From an uncultured Coriobacteriales bacterium (GTDB lineage Bacteria; Actinomycetota; Coriobacteriia; Coriobacteriales; UMGS124), in NCBI GenBank assembly GCA_934654475.1, contig CAKUFZ010000004.1:1-64000 (forward strand): a stretch of 64,000 bases of DNA, given 5' to 3'. Shown piece by piece: positions 15,811 to 25,108 of this stretch. Every line of letters starts with the position of its first letter. Positions within the stretch are counted from its first letter, which is position 1. A program made the position numbers and the translations under genes. A model generated the notes under the pieces. It searched no databases. It was given only the letters and a program-made list of their open reading frames with translations, and was not told the origin of the DNA.

Positions 15811-18033
15811 TTACAGGTGAAGCACCCTGTCCTTGATCTCCTCCGTGCGACCCTGGTTCCAGAACTGGGTACCGATGTAACCGCAGGTACGGCGGGCAAC
15901 ATTCAGTTTGGCCTGGTCGCGGTTGCCGCACTTGGGGCACTCCCACACGAGCTTGCCATCGTCCTCGACAATCTGAATCTCGCCGTCGTAGCCGCACTCC
16001 TGGCAGTAGTCGCTCTTGGTGTTGAGCTCGGCGTACATGATGTTGTCGTAGATGTAGCGCAGCACGGCAATGACGGCCTCGAGGTTGTCCTGCATGTTGG
16101 GTACCTCGACGTAGCTGATGGCGCCGCCCGGCGACAGACGCTGGAACTCGCTCTCGAACTTGAGCTTCGTGAAGGCGTCGATATGCTCGCTCACGTGGAC
16201 GTGGTAGCTGTTGGTGATGTAGCCCTTGTCGGTGATGCCCTCGATGACGCCGAAGCGGCGCTGCAGGGCCTTGGCGAACTTGTAGGTCGTGGACTCGAGC
16301 GGCGTGCCGTACAGCGAGAAGTCGATGTCGGTGGCGGCCTTCCACTCGTTGCACTTGTCGTTCATATGCTGCATGACCTCGAGGGCGAACGGCGTGGCCT
16401 CGGCGTCGGTGTGCGACTTGCCGGTCATGTACTTCACGCACTCGTACAGGCCCGCGTAGCCCAGGGAGATGGTGGAGTAGCCGCCCACGAGCAGCTTGTC
16501 GATGGGCTCGCCCTTCTTGAGACGGGCAAGGGCGCCGTACTGCCACAGGATGGGGGCGGCGTCGGAAAGCGTGCCCTTGAGGCGCTTGTGGCGGCACATG
16601 AGCGCGCTGTAGCACAGGTCGAGGCGCTCGTCGAAGACGGCCCAGAACTTATTCATGTCGCCGCCGCTGGAAAGCGCCACGTCAGGCAGGTTGATGGTGA
16701 CGACGCCCTGGTTGAAGCGGCCGTAGTACTTGGGCTTCGTGGGGTCGTAGTTGCCGGCGTTGGCCACGTTGTTGAAGCCGTTGCCGCTGCGGTCGGGCGT
16801 CAGGAAGCTGCGGCAGCCCATGCAGGTGTAGCAGTCGCCCTCGCCGGGCTTCTCGCCCTTGGAAAGCTTGAGCTCCTTCATCTTCTTTTCGGAGATGTAG
16901 TCGGGCACCATGCGCTTGGCGGTGCACTTGGCGGCCATCTGGGTGAGGTAGAAGAAGGGCTGGCCCTCCTCGATGTTGTCGTCCTCGAGCACATAGATGA
17001 GCTTGGGGAAGGCGGGGGTGATCCACACGCCGGCCTCGTTCTTCACGCCCTCGTAGCGCTGGCGCAGCATCTCCTCGACGATCATGGCGAGGTCGAGCTT
17101 CTCGCGCTCGCTGCGGGCCTCGTTGAGGTACATGAACACGGTGATGAAGGGGGCCTGGCCGTTGGTGGTCATGAGCGTGACGACCTGGTACTGGATGGTC
17201 TGCACGCCGCGCTTGACCTCTTCGCGCAGGCGCTTCTCAACGACCTCCTGAAGCTTCTCGGCAGAAACCTCCACGCCGAGCTCCTCCATCTCGGCCTTTG
17301 CGTCGCGGGCGATCTTCTGACGGCTCACGTCGACGAAGGGGGCGAGGTGGGTAAGCGAGATGGACTGGCCGCCGTACTGGGAAGAAGCGACCTGGGCGAT
17401 GATCTGCGTGGCGATGTTGCAGGCGGTGGAGAAGCTGTGCGGGCGCTCGATGAGCGTGCCGGAGATGACCGTGCCGTTCTGCAGCATGTCCTCCAGGTTC
17501 ACCAGGTCGCAGTTGTGCATGTGCTGGGCAAAGTAGTCGGAGTCATGGAAGTGGATGATGCCCTCCTCGTGAGCCTTCACCACGTCCTCGGGCAGCAGCA
17601 TGCGGCGCGTCAGGTCCTTGGAGACCTCGCCGGCCATGTAGTCACGCTGCACGGAGTTCACGGTGGGGTTCTTGTTGGAGTTCTCCTGCATGACCTCCTC
17701 GTTGTTGCACTCAATGAGCGACAAGATCTTGTCGTCGGTGGTGTTGCGGGTGCGCTTGATGTTCTGCACGTAGCGGTAGGTGATGTAGTGGCGGGCGACC
17801 TCGAAGGCCTCTGCGGCCATGATCTGGTCCTCCACCATGTCCTGCACCTCTTCGACCGACACGGTGTGGCCGCAGGTGGCGCAGGCGTCCTCCACCTTGT
17901 CGGCAATGCGGCGCACCATGAAGGCGGGAAGCCTGTGGTCCTCGTCAACGACGGCGTTGGCCTTGGCGATGGCGTTGACAATCTTAGTTACGTCGAACGT
18001 CTCCTCCGAGCCGTTGCGCTTCAGAATCTTCAT
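15811..18033 (-). CDS. nrdD: Anaerobic (class III) ribonucleoside-triphosphate reductase
   Basis: 740 residues. It makes dNTPs from NTPs under anoxic conditions. An N-terminal ATP cone (MKILKRNGSEETFDV) is followed by the barrel with CYTCMGCRS. The C-terminal zinc ribbon is CQECG and CPKCG, and the glycyl-radical segment is RTCGYIG with Gly718. I start at the ATG at 18033 (the family N-terminus); the frame stays open upstream but crosses the promoter. NrdG is the next gene downstream. Two NrdR-box-like sites upstream suggest NrdR repression. Confidence 0.96.
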   Translation of the reverse strand: MKILKRNGSEETFDVTKIVNAIAKANAVVDEDHRLPAFMVRRIADKVEDACATCGHTVSVEEVQDMVEDQIMAAEAFEVARHYITYRYVQNIKRTRNTTDDKILSLIECNNEEVMQENSNKNPTVNSVQRDYMAGEVSKDLTRRMLLPEDVVKAHEEGIIHFHDSDYFAQHMHNCDLVNLEDMLQNGTVISGTLIERPHSFSTACNIATQIIAQVASSQYGGQSISLTHLAPFVDVSRQKIARDAKAEMEELGVEVSAEKLQEVVEKRLREEVKRGVQTIQYQVVTLMTTNGQAPFITVFMYLNEARSEREKLDLAMIVEEMLRQRYEGVKNEAGVWITPAFPKLIYVLEDDNIEEGQPFFYLTQMAAKCTAKRMVPDYISEKKMKELKLSKGEKPGEGDCYTCMGCRSFLTPDRSGNGFNNVANAGNYDPTKPKYYGRFNQGVVTINLPDVALSSGGDMNKFWAVFDERLDLCYSALMCRHKRLKGTLSDAAPILWQYGALARLKKGEPIDKLLVGGYSTISLGYAGLYECVKYMTGKSHTDAEATPFALEVMQHMNDKCNEWKAATDIDFSLYGTPLESTTYKFAKALQRRFGVIEGITDKGYITNSYHVHVSEHIDAFTKLKFESEFQRLSPGGAISYVEVPNMQDNLEAVIAVLRYIYDNIMYAELNTKSDYCQECGYDGEIQIVEDDGKLVWECPKCGNRDQAKLNVARRTCGYIGTQFWNQGRTEEIKDRVLHL

Positions 18034-18106
18034 GGGAGTGCACCAACCTTTCACTGTCGTAACTAGCGGAAGCAATGATAGCCTTTGTTGCGGACAAGAA
18101 GAGCCA

Positions 18107-18153
18107 CCACATGATGTTGTGTTTATAAACATACGGTTGACTATATGTATGGT
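18107..18153 (-). promoter_or_regulatory. Pair of NrdR-box-like sites upstream of nrdD
   Basis: On the minus strand, ACACAACATCATGTGG (18122-18107) and ACCATACATATAGTCA (18153-18138) match the NrdR consensus ACACWATATATWGTGT at about 12 and 11 of 16 positions. Their centres are 31 bp apart, the spacing typical of NrdR box pairs. They lie in the 350-bp divergent gap between nrdD and the menA-like gene; nothing else is assignable in that gap. Confidence 0.6.
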
Positions 18154-18383
18154 TCTCGCGAACGAGCAGGTCAACGAGTCAAGGGTTTGCGGGCAAAAAG
18201 GGAGCGCCGTTGGCAGAATAGGCGACTGTGCTGGGACTTTGCCCGCACGGCGATGGAGCCACCGCACATATCCTTCCCCAGGTCCCAAGTCGGCGAGCGG
18301 CAGGCTTTCTCCACAACCTGTGCGGCACCTGAGGTCATACTTGAACACCATATGTAGTTGTACGAGACATTCAGGAGCACAGC

Positions 18384-19343
18384 ATGAGCGAGGCAACAGG
18401 CACTACCAACAAGCAGCAGGTGCGCGCTGCGTGGATTGAGGCAATGCGCCCGCGCACCCTGCCCCTAGCGGCGGCGGGGTCGGTCGTAGCCGCAGGCATC
18501 GCGGCGGCGGCAGGCCAGTTCCGCATCGAGGTCCTCGTGCTCATGTTCGTCACGAGCATCCTCCTGCAGATCATAGCCAACTTCGCCGACGACTACGGCG
18601 ACCTCTCCCACGGCCTGGACGACGAGACGCGCGTGGGGCCCAAGCGCGGACTTCAGCGCGGCGTCATCACCATGAAACAGATGAAGCTTGCCCTTGTCGG
18701 CACGTGCGTGTTCACCTTCGCCGTTGGCGTCGCCCTTATCCTCGTCGCCTTTTCCGGCGGCCCTGCCATGACAGGGTCAAGCTGGACCACCATCGTTGTG
18801 TTTGTGGTGCTCGGCGTGGCCTGCATAGCCGCCGCCATCTGCTACACCATCGGCAAGCACCCCTACGGCTACATCGGCCTGGGCGACTTCATGAGCTTTC
18901 TGTTCTTCGGCGTCGTGGCCGTGGTGGGCGGTACCTTCCTCTACCTGCATGAATTCACGGTCGTGAGCCTTGTTGCCGGCATCGCGCTGGGGCTTCCCGT
19001 TATGGCTGTCATGAACGTAAACAACATGCGCGACGCCAAGCGCGACGCTGCCAAGGGTAAGCGCACCGTGGCCAACATGCTCGGCGACCCCAAGATGCGC
19101 ACGTACGAGACGGCGCTTCTCGCCGGCGGCGCCATTCTCTTCCTCGTGAGCCTGGGCATGCTGGGCATCAGGAACTTCCTGCCGTTCTTCATCGTCACGG
19201 TCTCCTTCATGAGCTGGGCGCGCGTGATTGCCGTCATGTGGACCATGCCCGACCACGAGAAGTTCGACTGCCTCATGGCTCCCACAAGCAAGGGCACCGT
19301 TGTGGTTGCCGTCGTGTGGCTGATTGCCGTGCTCATCGGCTAA
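18384..19343 (+). CDS. menA: UbiA/MenA-family prenyltransferase
   Basis: 319 residues with eight to nine membrane helices. The two aspartate motifs are NFADDYGD (helix 2-3 loop) and NNMRDAKRD (helix 6-7 loop). YGYIGLGDFMSFLFFG is a MenA hallmark. The enzyme attaches a polyprenyl chain to dihydroxynaphthoate to make demethylmenaquinone at the membrane. No other menaquinone genes are adjacent. A second MenA-like enzyme is known in some flavin-based electron-export loci, so a role with the ApbE cluster is possible. Confidence 0.88.
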   Translation: MSEATGTTNKQQVRAAWIEAMRPRTLPLAAAGSVVAAGIAAAAGQFRIEVLVLMFVTSILLQIIANFADDYGDLSHGLDDETRVGPKRGLQRGVITMKQMKLALVGTCVFTFAVGVALILVAFSGGPAMTGSSWTTIVVFVVLGVACIAAAICYTIGKHPYGYIGLGDFMSFLFFGVVAVVGGTFLYLHEFTVVSLVAGIALGLPVMAVMNVNNMRDAKRDAAKGKRTVANMLGDPKMRTYETALLAGGAILFLVSLGMLGIRNFLPFFIVTVSFMSWARVIAVMWTMPDHEKFDCLMAPTSKGTVVVAVVWLIAVLIG

Positions 19344-19433
19344 GCGCTCGCTCGCGTCCCTGCCTCACCGTCCCACCGTACCCGCGCCAGCCTGCCTGCA
19401 CGCACCAACCACATCCCGCCTGTTCAAAACACA

Positions 19434-19471
19434 AAGGGGCGGCCCGCCATGCTCACGGCGGGCCGCCCCTT
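19434..19471 (+). terminator. Terminator after menA
   Basis: A 15-bp perfect GC-rich stem (19434-19448 with 19457-19471), 8-base loop, then TCTTCTT. It also faces the end of the convergent ftsH. Confidence 0.85.
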
Positions 19472-19530
19472 CTTCTTGGAAGTGCGTATGTGACGTGCAG
19501 GCGTTGCACTGGGACCGGCTAGATTAGGGC

Positions 19531-21786
19531 CTACTCGCCCTTCTTCTCCCCAGCCTCAGCCTCGTCCTTGGACTCGCCCTCCACAGGGGGCAGGGTCTGA
19601 GCGTGGCCGTCGTAGACGACAGTGGTGGAGCCGTCGGCGTTCGTGCGCACCTCGGCGTCGCAGGAATCGACTTTCACCACGGACTCAGCCTCGGGAAGCT
19701 GGTTCTCTGCCTCCTTGGCAGCGCGTTCCTCGGCCGTCTTGGCGGCGTCGGCGGCAGCAACCTTGGCCTTCTGCTCGGCCTCGCCGGCCAGGTACTCCCG
19801 CCAGCGGTTGTCGAGCAGCGCCTGGCAGGCGTCGCCGTCCACCGTCTCGCGCTCAAGCAGCACGGTCGCCATGAGGTGCATCTGCTCGGCATTCTCGGAC
19901 AGCACCTTGCGGGCGCGCTCGTGGGCCTCCTTGATGAGGCGCGAGACCTCGAGGTCGATGCGGTGCGCCGTCTCGGGCGAGTAATTGCCCTGGGTGGCAA
20001 TGTCGCGGCCCAGGAAGACCTCGTGGTTGGGCTCGCCGTACATCTGGGGCCCAAGCTCCTCGCACATGCCGTAACTCACGACCATGCTGCGGGCCACCTT
20101 CGTGGCGCGCTCGATGTCGTTGGAGGCACCGGTGGTGATATCGTCGCAGAAGAGCTCCTCGGCGGTGCGGCCGCCCAGCATCATGGCAAGGCTGTCGAGC
20201 ATGGAGTTGCGCGTCTGCAGGAAGTGGTCCTCGTCGGGCATCGAAAGCGTGTAGCCCAGGGCCTGACCGCGGGGGATGATGCTGATCTTCTTGACCGGGT
20301 CGGCGTTGGCGAGCATGTGGCCCACAAGCGCGTGACCCGACTCGTGGTAGGCGATGGTCTTGCGCTCGGTGTCGGTCATAACGCGGCTCTTGCGCGCAGG
20401 GCCGGCAATGCAACGCTCCATCGACTCGGTGATCTCGTCCATGCCGATGCGCTCATGGCCGCGGCGGGCTGCGAGAAGGGCGCTCTCGTTCATGAGGTTG
20501 CCCAGGTCGGCGCCGGAGAAACCGGGCGTGAGCTGGGCAACGCGGGCAAGGTCGACGTCGGTCGAGAGGGGCTTGTTGCGCGCGTGGATGCCCAGGATGG
20601 CCTCGCGGCCCTTCACGTCAGGACGGTCCACCGTGACCTGGCGGTCGAAACGGCCGGGGCGCAGAAGAGCCGGGTCAAGGACGTCGGGGCGGTTCGTGGC
20701 AGCCATGAGGATGACGCTCTGGTGCTCCTCGAAACCGTCCATCTCGACGAGCAGCTGGTTCAGGGTCTGCTCGCGCTCGTCATGGCCGCCGCCCACGCCC
20801 GTGCCGCGCTGGCGGCCCACGGCGTCGATCTCATCGATGAAGATGATGGAGGGAGCCTGCTCCTTGGCCTTGGCGAACAGGTCGCGCACACGGGAGGCGC
20901 CCACGCCGACGAACATCTCGACGAAGCCCGAGCCGGAAATCTGGAAGAACGGCACGCCGGCCTCGCCAGCCACAGCCTTGGCAAGCAGCGTCTTGCCGGT
21001 GCCGGGAGGGCCCACAAGCAGCACGCCGTGCGGGATCTTGGCGCCGAGGTCCTGGTACTTCGCGGGGTTGTCGAGGTAGTCCTTGATCTCCTTGAGCTCC
21101 TCGATGGCCTCGTCGCAACCGGCGACGTCATCGAAGCAGACCTTGGGACGGGTGGCGTCGGTCGTCTGGGCCTTCGTCTTGCCGAAGCCCATGGCGCCGC
21201 CCGTGGGGTCGGAGAACTTGTTCATGAAGTACACCATGACGCCGATGAGGATGAGCATCGGCAGCATGCTCGTAAGCAAGGAGACCCAGGTAGGCGTCGT
21301 GGAGACGTCGGCCACGTACTTGACCTCGGGATGGGAAGCCATGAGCTCGGCCAGCGAGTCAGTGCCCAGGTAGGTCGAAGTGAAGGGCACGAGGGCGTTC
21401 TCGTCGCCGATCTTGTCGGCCTCGGGCCAGTACTCGCCCTTGATGGTGTAGGTCATCGCGACGTAGGTCGCCTCGCTGACCTGGCCATCCTCGACGGCGC
21501 TCACGAACTCGCTCGTGGCAAGCTCCACCGTGTTCTCGTTGGCCTGGCGCTGCATGGCGCTGCCCACGGCCACCACGACAACCACGAGGATGAGCGCATA
21601 CAGCAGGATGCTGCGCCAGTTGGGCTTGCGCGGGCCGGCGTTTTTGTCGGCCGTGCCGTCGATGGGGTTGAGGAGCTCCTTCATCTTCGCGCGGCGCTCC
21701 TCCTCGCGCTTGTCGCCCCTTGCGTCGGGCTTGCCGGCGTCTGCAGACTTGCCGGCCTTCTTCTTGTCGTTGTTCTCTTCACTCAC
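19531..21786 (-). CDS. ftsH: ATP-dependent zinc metalloprotease FtsH
   Basis: A 751-residue membrane AAA protease that degrades membrane and regulatory proteins. Two N-terminal helices (about 60-80 and 170-190) flank an extracytoplasmic domain. Walker A is GPPGTGKTLLAKAVAGEAG, Walker B FIDEID, and the zinc site HESGH. The C-terminal tail is a long acidic, Ala/Glu-rich extension (about residues 680-751). The N-terminus is strongly charged (Lys/Asp/Glu). It is last in a tilS-hpt-ftsH unit, an order conserved in many Gram-positives. Confidence 0.97.
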   Translation of the reverse strand: MSEENNDKKKAGKSADAGKPDARGDKREEERRAKMKELLNPIDGTADKNAGPRKPNWRSILLYALILVVVVVAVGSAMQRQANENTVELATSEFVSAVEDGQVSEATYVAMTYTIKGEYWPEADKIGDENALVPFTSTYLGTDSLAELMASHPEVKYVADVSTTPTWVSLLTSMLPMLILIGVMVYFMNKFSDPTGGAMGFGKTKAQTTDATRPKVCFDDVAGCDEAIEELKEIKDYLDNPAKYQDLGAKIPHGVLLVGPPGTGKTLLAKAVAGEAGVPFFQISGSGFVEMFVGVGASRVRDLFAKAKEQAPSIIFIDEIDAVGRQRGTGVGGGHDEREQTLNQLLVEMDGFEEHQSVILMAATNRPDVLDPALLRPGRFDRQVTVDRPDVKGREAILGIHARNKPLSTDVDLARVAQLTPGFSGADLGNLMNESALLAARRGHERIGMDEITESMERCIAGPARKSRVMTDTERKTIAYHESGHALVGHMLANADPVKKISIIPRGQALGYTLSMPDEDHFLQTRNSMLDSLAMMLGGRTAEELFCDDITTGASNDIERATKVARSMVVSYGMCEELGPQMYGEPNHEVFLGRDIATQGNYSPETAHRIDLEVSRLIKEAHERARKVLSENAEQMHLMATVLLERETVDGDACQALLDNRWREYLAGEAEQKAKVAAADAAKTAEERAAKEAENQLPEAESVVKVDSCDAEVRTNADGSTTVVYDGHAQTLPPVEGESKDEAEAGEKKGE

Positions 21787-21846
21787 CTTGTGACTCCTTG
21801 TTGCCGCGCCGGGCGGCCGTGTTGGTCGGACAGGCCCGCCGAGGTG

Positions 21847-22398
21847 TTAACCCTCAACGAGCTCCGGCTTGAGCACGCCGACATAGGGCAGGTTGCGGTA
21901 CTTCTGGTTGTAGTCGAGGCCATAGCCCACCACGAACTCGTCGGGGCACTGGAAACCCACATAGCGCGGGTCGACGGCAGCAGTGCGGCGCTTGCACAGA
22001 AGCGTCGCCACCTCGAAGGAGCGCACGCCGCGCGCCTGCAGGTTGGCCGACAGATAGCGCAGGGTCAGGCCCGAGTCAAGAACGTCCTCGATAACGATGA
22101 CGTCGCGGTCCTTGATCTCGGTGTCGAGGTCCTTGACGATGCGCAGGATGCCCGAGGAACGCGTGGCCGCACCGTAGCTGGAGATGGCCATGTAGTCGAT
22201 CTCGATGGGCAGGTCGATGGCGCGCACCAGGTCGCTGGCAAACGTCGCGGCACCACGCAGGATGCAGATGACGAGCGGCGGCACGTCGTTGTCGGCGTAG
22301 TCGGCCGTGATCTGGGCACCAAGCTGAGCCACACGCTCGCTGAGCTGCTCGGCGGTAAACAGGACGTGGTCGATATCGTTGGACATGTTGTACGGCAA
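21847..22398 (-). CDS. hpt: Hypoxanthine phosphoribosyltransferase
   Basis: A 183-residue purine salvage enzyme. The PRPP motif is VIVIEDVLDSGLTL; the early loop ICILRGAATFASDL and the C-terminal VGYGLDYNQKYRNLPYVGVL match the family. I take the TTG at 22398 because AGGGGG lies 5 bases upstream; the ATG at 22386 has no well-placed site. It lies between tilS and ftsH. A small 8-bp stem at 22419-22440 separates it from tilS but lacks a T-run. Confidence 0.95.
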   Translation of the reverse strand: MPYNMSNDIDHVLFTAEQLSERVAQLGAQITADYADNDVPPLVICILRGAATFASDLVRAIDLPIEIDYMAISSYGAATRSSGILRIVKDLDTEIKDRDVIVIEDVLDSGLTLRYLSANLQARGVRSFEVATLLCKRRTAAVDPRYVGFQCPDEFVVGYGLDYNQKYRNLPYVGVLKPELVEG

Positions 22399-22449
22399 GG
22401 GATCCCCCTCATTGTGAGACGGTAGGGCAAGTCCTACCGTTCGGCCGGC

Positions 22450-23955
22450 TTATATATGAACAAGCGATAATTGTATCAAGCAGGTCGTTTTATCGCTCCA
22501 TGCCGCGCGCTCATCCAGGCGAATTCCCCCAACCCACACACTGGAGACGCCGTGGGGAGCGCTCAGGGAGCTGCGCACGACAGGGACCCAGGGCCTGTCG
22601 CGAGCGGGCACGCCCGCCTGGGGAAGCACGTCGCTCAGCAGCTTTGACGCTCCCAGGCCAAACGGGTGCATGCGCTCGCCGAGACGGGGCGAACCCACGG
22701 TGAGACAGCCCGCCGCACCTGGGGCGGGGCAGCCGCACACGGCGCCGTCGACAAGAACGAAATCGCGTCCTTCGCGCATCCCTTCGGCCTGCAGCTGAGC
22801 TGAACGGGCACGCGCCACCTCGGCCGTCGGGCGTCCCTGCAGGGGCACTTCCCGCGCCTCAAGCACGACTTCCCCCCACACCACGCGGCCAGGCACGGGG
22901 AGCTCGGCATCGGCGGGAGGGCTTGCTGCATCGGGGCCCTGCATGACGAGGGCCCCCGCCTCCACGCGCACCTGCACCCCGCCGGGCAGGCTGCACGAAC
23001 CCGACCCACAGCGGGCAAGTGCGACCACGTCAAGGAGGTGAGCTGCCTCGAACCGCGCCTCTTGCGCAGCATGGCGGCCCAAGACCTCCTCAAGTGCCAT
23101 GCGCACGCAGCGCGGGGCAAGCGCCGGGTCTGCCTGGGCAAGCGTACACGCATCAAGCACGCAGCTCCCCTGCCGCGCAGGCAAGGCCGCACGTGCGAAC
23201 AGCTCGCGAGTCAGGCGCGCCAGCAGGTCCTCCTCGCAGGCCAGGGCGTCGAGCGTGCGTCCGAGCGTCCTGCAAAACGCTGGGTTGCGCTCCTCGAAAG
23301 CAGGCACGATGTGATGGCGCACATAGGAACGCGTGGCCTCGTCGCCCGCGTTCGTCGAATCCTCGCGCCAGCCTATCCCCTGCTTGCACAAGCCATCGCG
23401 CAGCTCCTCGCGCGTGCACTCGATGAGGGGCCGCACGACGATGCCACGCGTAGGTCGCATGCCCACCAGGCCGGTAAGGCCCGAGCCGGAAAGCGCACGC
23501 ATGAGAAAGGTCTCCGCACGGTCGTCAGCCGTGTGCGCCACAAGAATGCGCGCCGACTCCACGGCAAGACCTTGCGCCCGGGCACGCTCGCCAGCCAGAC
23601 GCCAGGCGAGATCGTAGCGCACCTGACGGGCGGCTTCCTCCATGTTTGCCCCGGCTCTCACGAGCGCGGGAACATCGACGCGCTCCACCCGACACGCAAC
23701 CCCGAGCTCGGCGCACAGGTCGCGCACAAACGCCTCGTCACCGTCGGACTCCTCTCCGCGCAGGCAGTGGTTCACATGGAGCACGCACAGGTTGTCACGC
23801 TCGAGCATGCGAGGGCCAAGACCGTCCATGAGGTCGATGGGAGCAGTCGCGCAGCGCATGAGCAATGCCGTGGAGTCCGACCCCCCGCTCACCATCAAGA
23901 TGAGCGGCGAGGCGGCCACAACTGGGGCCGGCACAGCGTTGAGGGCCTCGTACAC
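22450..23955 (-). CDS. tilS: tRNA(Ile)-lysidine synthase
   Basis: 501 residues. It converts C34 of tRNA-Ile(CAU) to lysidine. The PP-loop is ILMVSGGSDSTALL; LHVNHCLRGEESDGDE and the AHTADDRAETFLMRALSGSG motif are typical. The start is GTG at 23955, six bases after AAAGGAG; the preceding ATG is in another frame. The C-terminal domain is present but variable, and the final segment after residue 440 does not resemble anything I recognise. First gene of tilS-hpt-ftsH. Confidence 0.93.
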   Translation of the reverse strand: MYEALNAVPAPVVAASPLILMVSGGSDSTALLMRCATAPIDLMDGLGPRMLERDNLCVLHVNHCLRGEESDGDEAFVRDLCAELGVACRVERVDVPALVRAGANMEEAARQVRYDLAWRLAGERARAQGLAVESARILVAHTADDRAETFLMRALSGSGLTGLVGMRPTRGIVVRPLIECTREELRDGLCKQGIGWREDSTNAGDEATRSYVRHHIVPAFEERNPAFCRTLGRTLDALACEEDLLARLTRELFARAALPARQGSCVLDACTLAQADPALAPRCVRMALEEVLGRHAAQEARFEAAHLLDVVALARCGSGSCSLPGGVQVRVEAGALVMQGPDAASPPADAELPVPGRVVWGEVVLEAREVPLQGRPTAEVARARSAQLQAEGMREGRDFVLVDGAVCGCPAPGAAGCLTVGSPRLGERMHPFGLGASKLLSDVLPQAGVPARDRPWVPVVRSSLSAPHGVSSVWVGGIRLDERAAWSDKTTCLIQLSLVHI

Positions 23956-24009
23956 ATGCGCTCCTTTCACAGTGATATTGCGAACTCGGCGATTGTACCC
24001 CCGAAACGC

Positions 24010-24044
24010 CAGCGCCCCGCCGGGCAATGCTCGACGGGGCGCTG
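24010..24044 (-). terminator. Terminator after hsp20
   Basis: A 10-bp stem CAGCGCCCCG/CGGGGCGCTG with a 15-base loop, followed on the minus strand by GGCGTTTC. The T-run is weak, so read-through into tilS is possible. Confidence 0.5.
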
Positions 24045-24073
24045 ACAAGGAAGAGAGGGAGGGTGAAGATGGT

Positions 24074-24496
24074 TTACCCGATCGTGACCTTGGTGACGTT
24101 GGCGTTCTGGAGCCTCTTAGGCACATTCACGGTCAGCACGCCGTCCTTGAGCACGGCGGTCAGGCCGGCGGTGTCGGCATCCTTGAGGTAGACGCCACGG
24201 GTGGCATGGAACGCGGAGGTCTCACGCAGGACATAGTTGCGCTTCTCAACGTCCTCGGAGTCCTTGTGGTCGATGTCGATGACAAGGCGGCCGGCATTGA
24301 GCTCAACGTCGATCTCCTCGCGGGCGACACCGGGGACATGGGCCTCAACGATGTAGCCGTCGGGGTTCTCCTGAACGTCCATCTTGAAGGCGTTGGGAGT
24401 CTCGGGATAGCGCTGCTCGAAGTTAGCGAGATCATTGATGGCGTCGAACCAGTTGTTCAAAGCGTTCACGCGACCATAAGGAAGAATAGCAGCCAT
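24074..24496 (-). CDS. Small heat shock protein (Hsp20/alpha-crystallin)
   Basis: A 140-residue holdase chaperone. The alpha-crystallin domain covers about 35-135: FKMDVQENPDGYIVEAHVPG, then LKDGVLTVNVPK with the family GVLxVxxPK motif. An AAAAGGAGG site precedes the ATG. Single gene. I looked for CIRCE and HAIR operators upstream and saw neither, so heat control is not evident from the sequence. Confidence 0.95.
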   Translation of the reverse strand: MAAILPYGRVNALNNWFDAINDLANFEQRYPETPNAFKMDVQENPDGYIVEAHVPGVAREEIDVELNAGRLVIDIDHKDSEDVEKRNYVLRETSAFHATRGVYLKDADTAGLTAVLKDGVLTVNVPKRLQNANVTKVTIG

Positions 24497-24644
24497 GATG
24501 AACAGCCTCCTTTTGTGCGGGGGTTCGGACCCGCTTGGTTTTATTGCTGACTGTTCTATTCCACCCGTGAGAACCTATAAACAGGATTGTCTTATCTTCT
24601 CAGTTCCTTCACATAAGGAAATCTAAGCCTATCATTGTTAAGTT

Positions 24645-24672
24645 TTGCAAGCCGCTCAAGAAACGGTATAGT
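24645..24672 (+). promoter_or_regulatory. Promoter of the small membrane protein gene
   Basis: TTGCAA at 24645-24650 and TATAGT at 24667-24672, 16 bp apart, about 50 bp before the TTG start. Confidence 0.5.
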
Positions 24673-24721
24673 AGGCACAACCCGGGCGCAGACGGCGCCC
24701 CCATGCAGCAAGGATGCGCCT

Positions 24722-25048
24722 TTGGATTACAAGAACTTCGGGCGAGGCCGAGACCAAATCGCCCTTGACGAGCATGATGAGCAGGCATATCAGCAGGCAT
24801 ACGGCCGTGCGACGAGTACACCGGGCGTCTCGGACTCCGTGCCGGGCATACGCCCCGCCCATCCCCTGCCCAGCTATCGCTCCAGCAGGCTCGACTACGA
24901 CCGCTATCTGGAGCGCCCACACGACAAGTTTCAGATTTTCTCCGCACAGAATCGCAGACGCAAGGCGCGCGCCATTGCCTCGAGTGTCGCACTCGGCCTT
25001 TTCGTGGTGGCATGCATCGTGGCCATCATCGTCCTGCTTACACGCTGA
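24722..25048 (+). CDS. Small tail-anchored membrane protein of unknown function
   Basis: 108 residues. I choose the TTG at 24722, seven bases after AAGGA. The first 80 residues are polar and rich in Tyr, Arg and Asp (DYKNFGRGRDQIALDEHDEQ), and a basic patch QNRRRKARA leads into one C-terminal helix (about 85-106) ending in LLTR. It probably sits in the membrane with its N-terminus in the cytoplasm. No family recognised. It has its own promoter and stands between the heat shock gene and nadE (convergent). Confidence 0.65.
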   Translation: MDYKNFGRGRDQIALDEHDEQAYQQAYGRATSTPGVSDSVPGIRPAHPLPSYRSSRLDYDRYLERPHDKFQIFSAQNRRRKARAIASSVALGLFVVACIVAIIVLLTR

Positions 25049-25108
25049 CGCCCGCAGCCGACAAAGCCAGCCACGGGCGTCAATGCTCGCTAATATAGCT
25101 TCTACCTG

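Noticed and set aside
15395..16615. 406-codon open frame covering the repeat region and the end of nrdD
   Set aside because: Overlaps nrdD in another frame on the same strand; the rest is repeat sequence without motifs.
19603..22425. 940-codon open frame opposite ftsH and hpt
   Set aside because: Shadow of two firmly identified genes; no domain, no start signal.
24497..24640. CIRCE or HAIR heat-shock operator ahead of hsp20
   Set aside because: Neither TTAGCACTC-N9-GAGTGCTAA nor CTTGAGT-N7-ACTCAAG is present.
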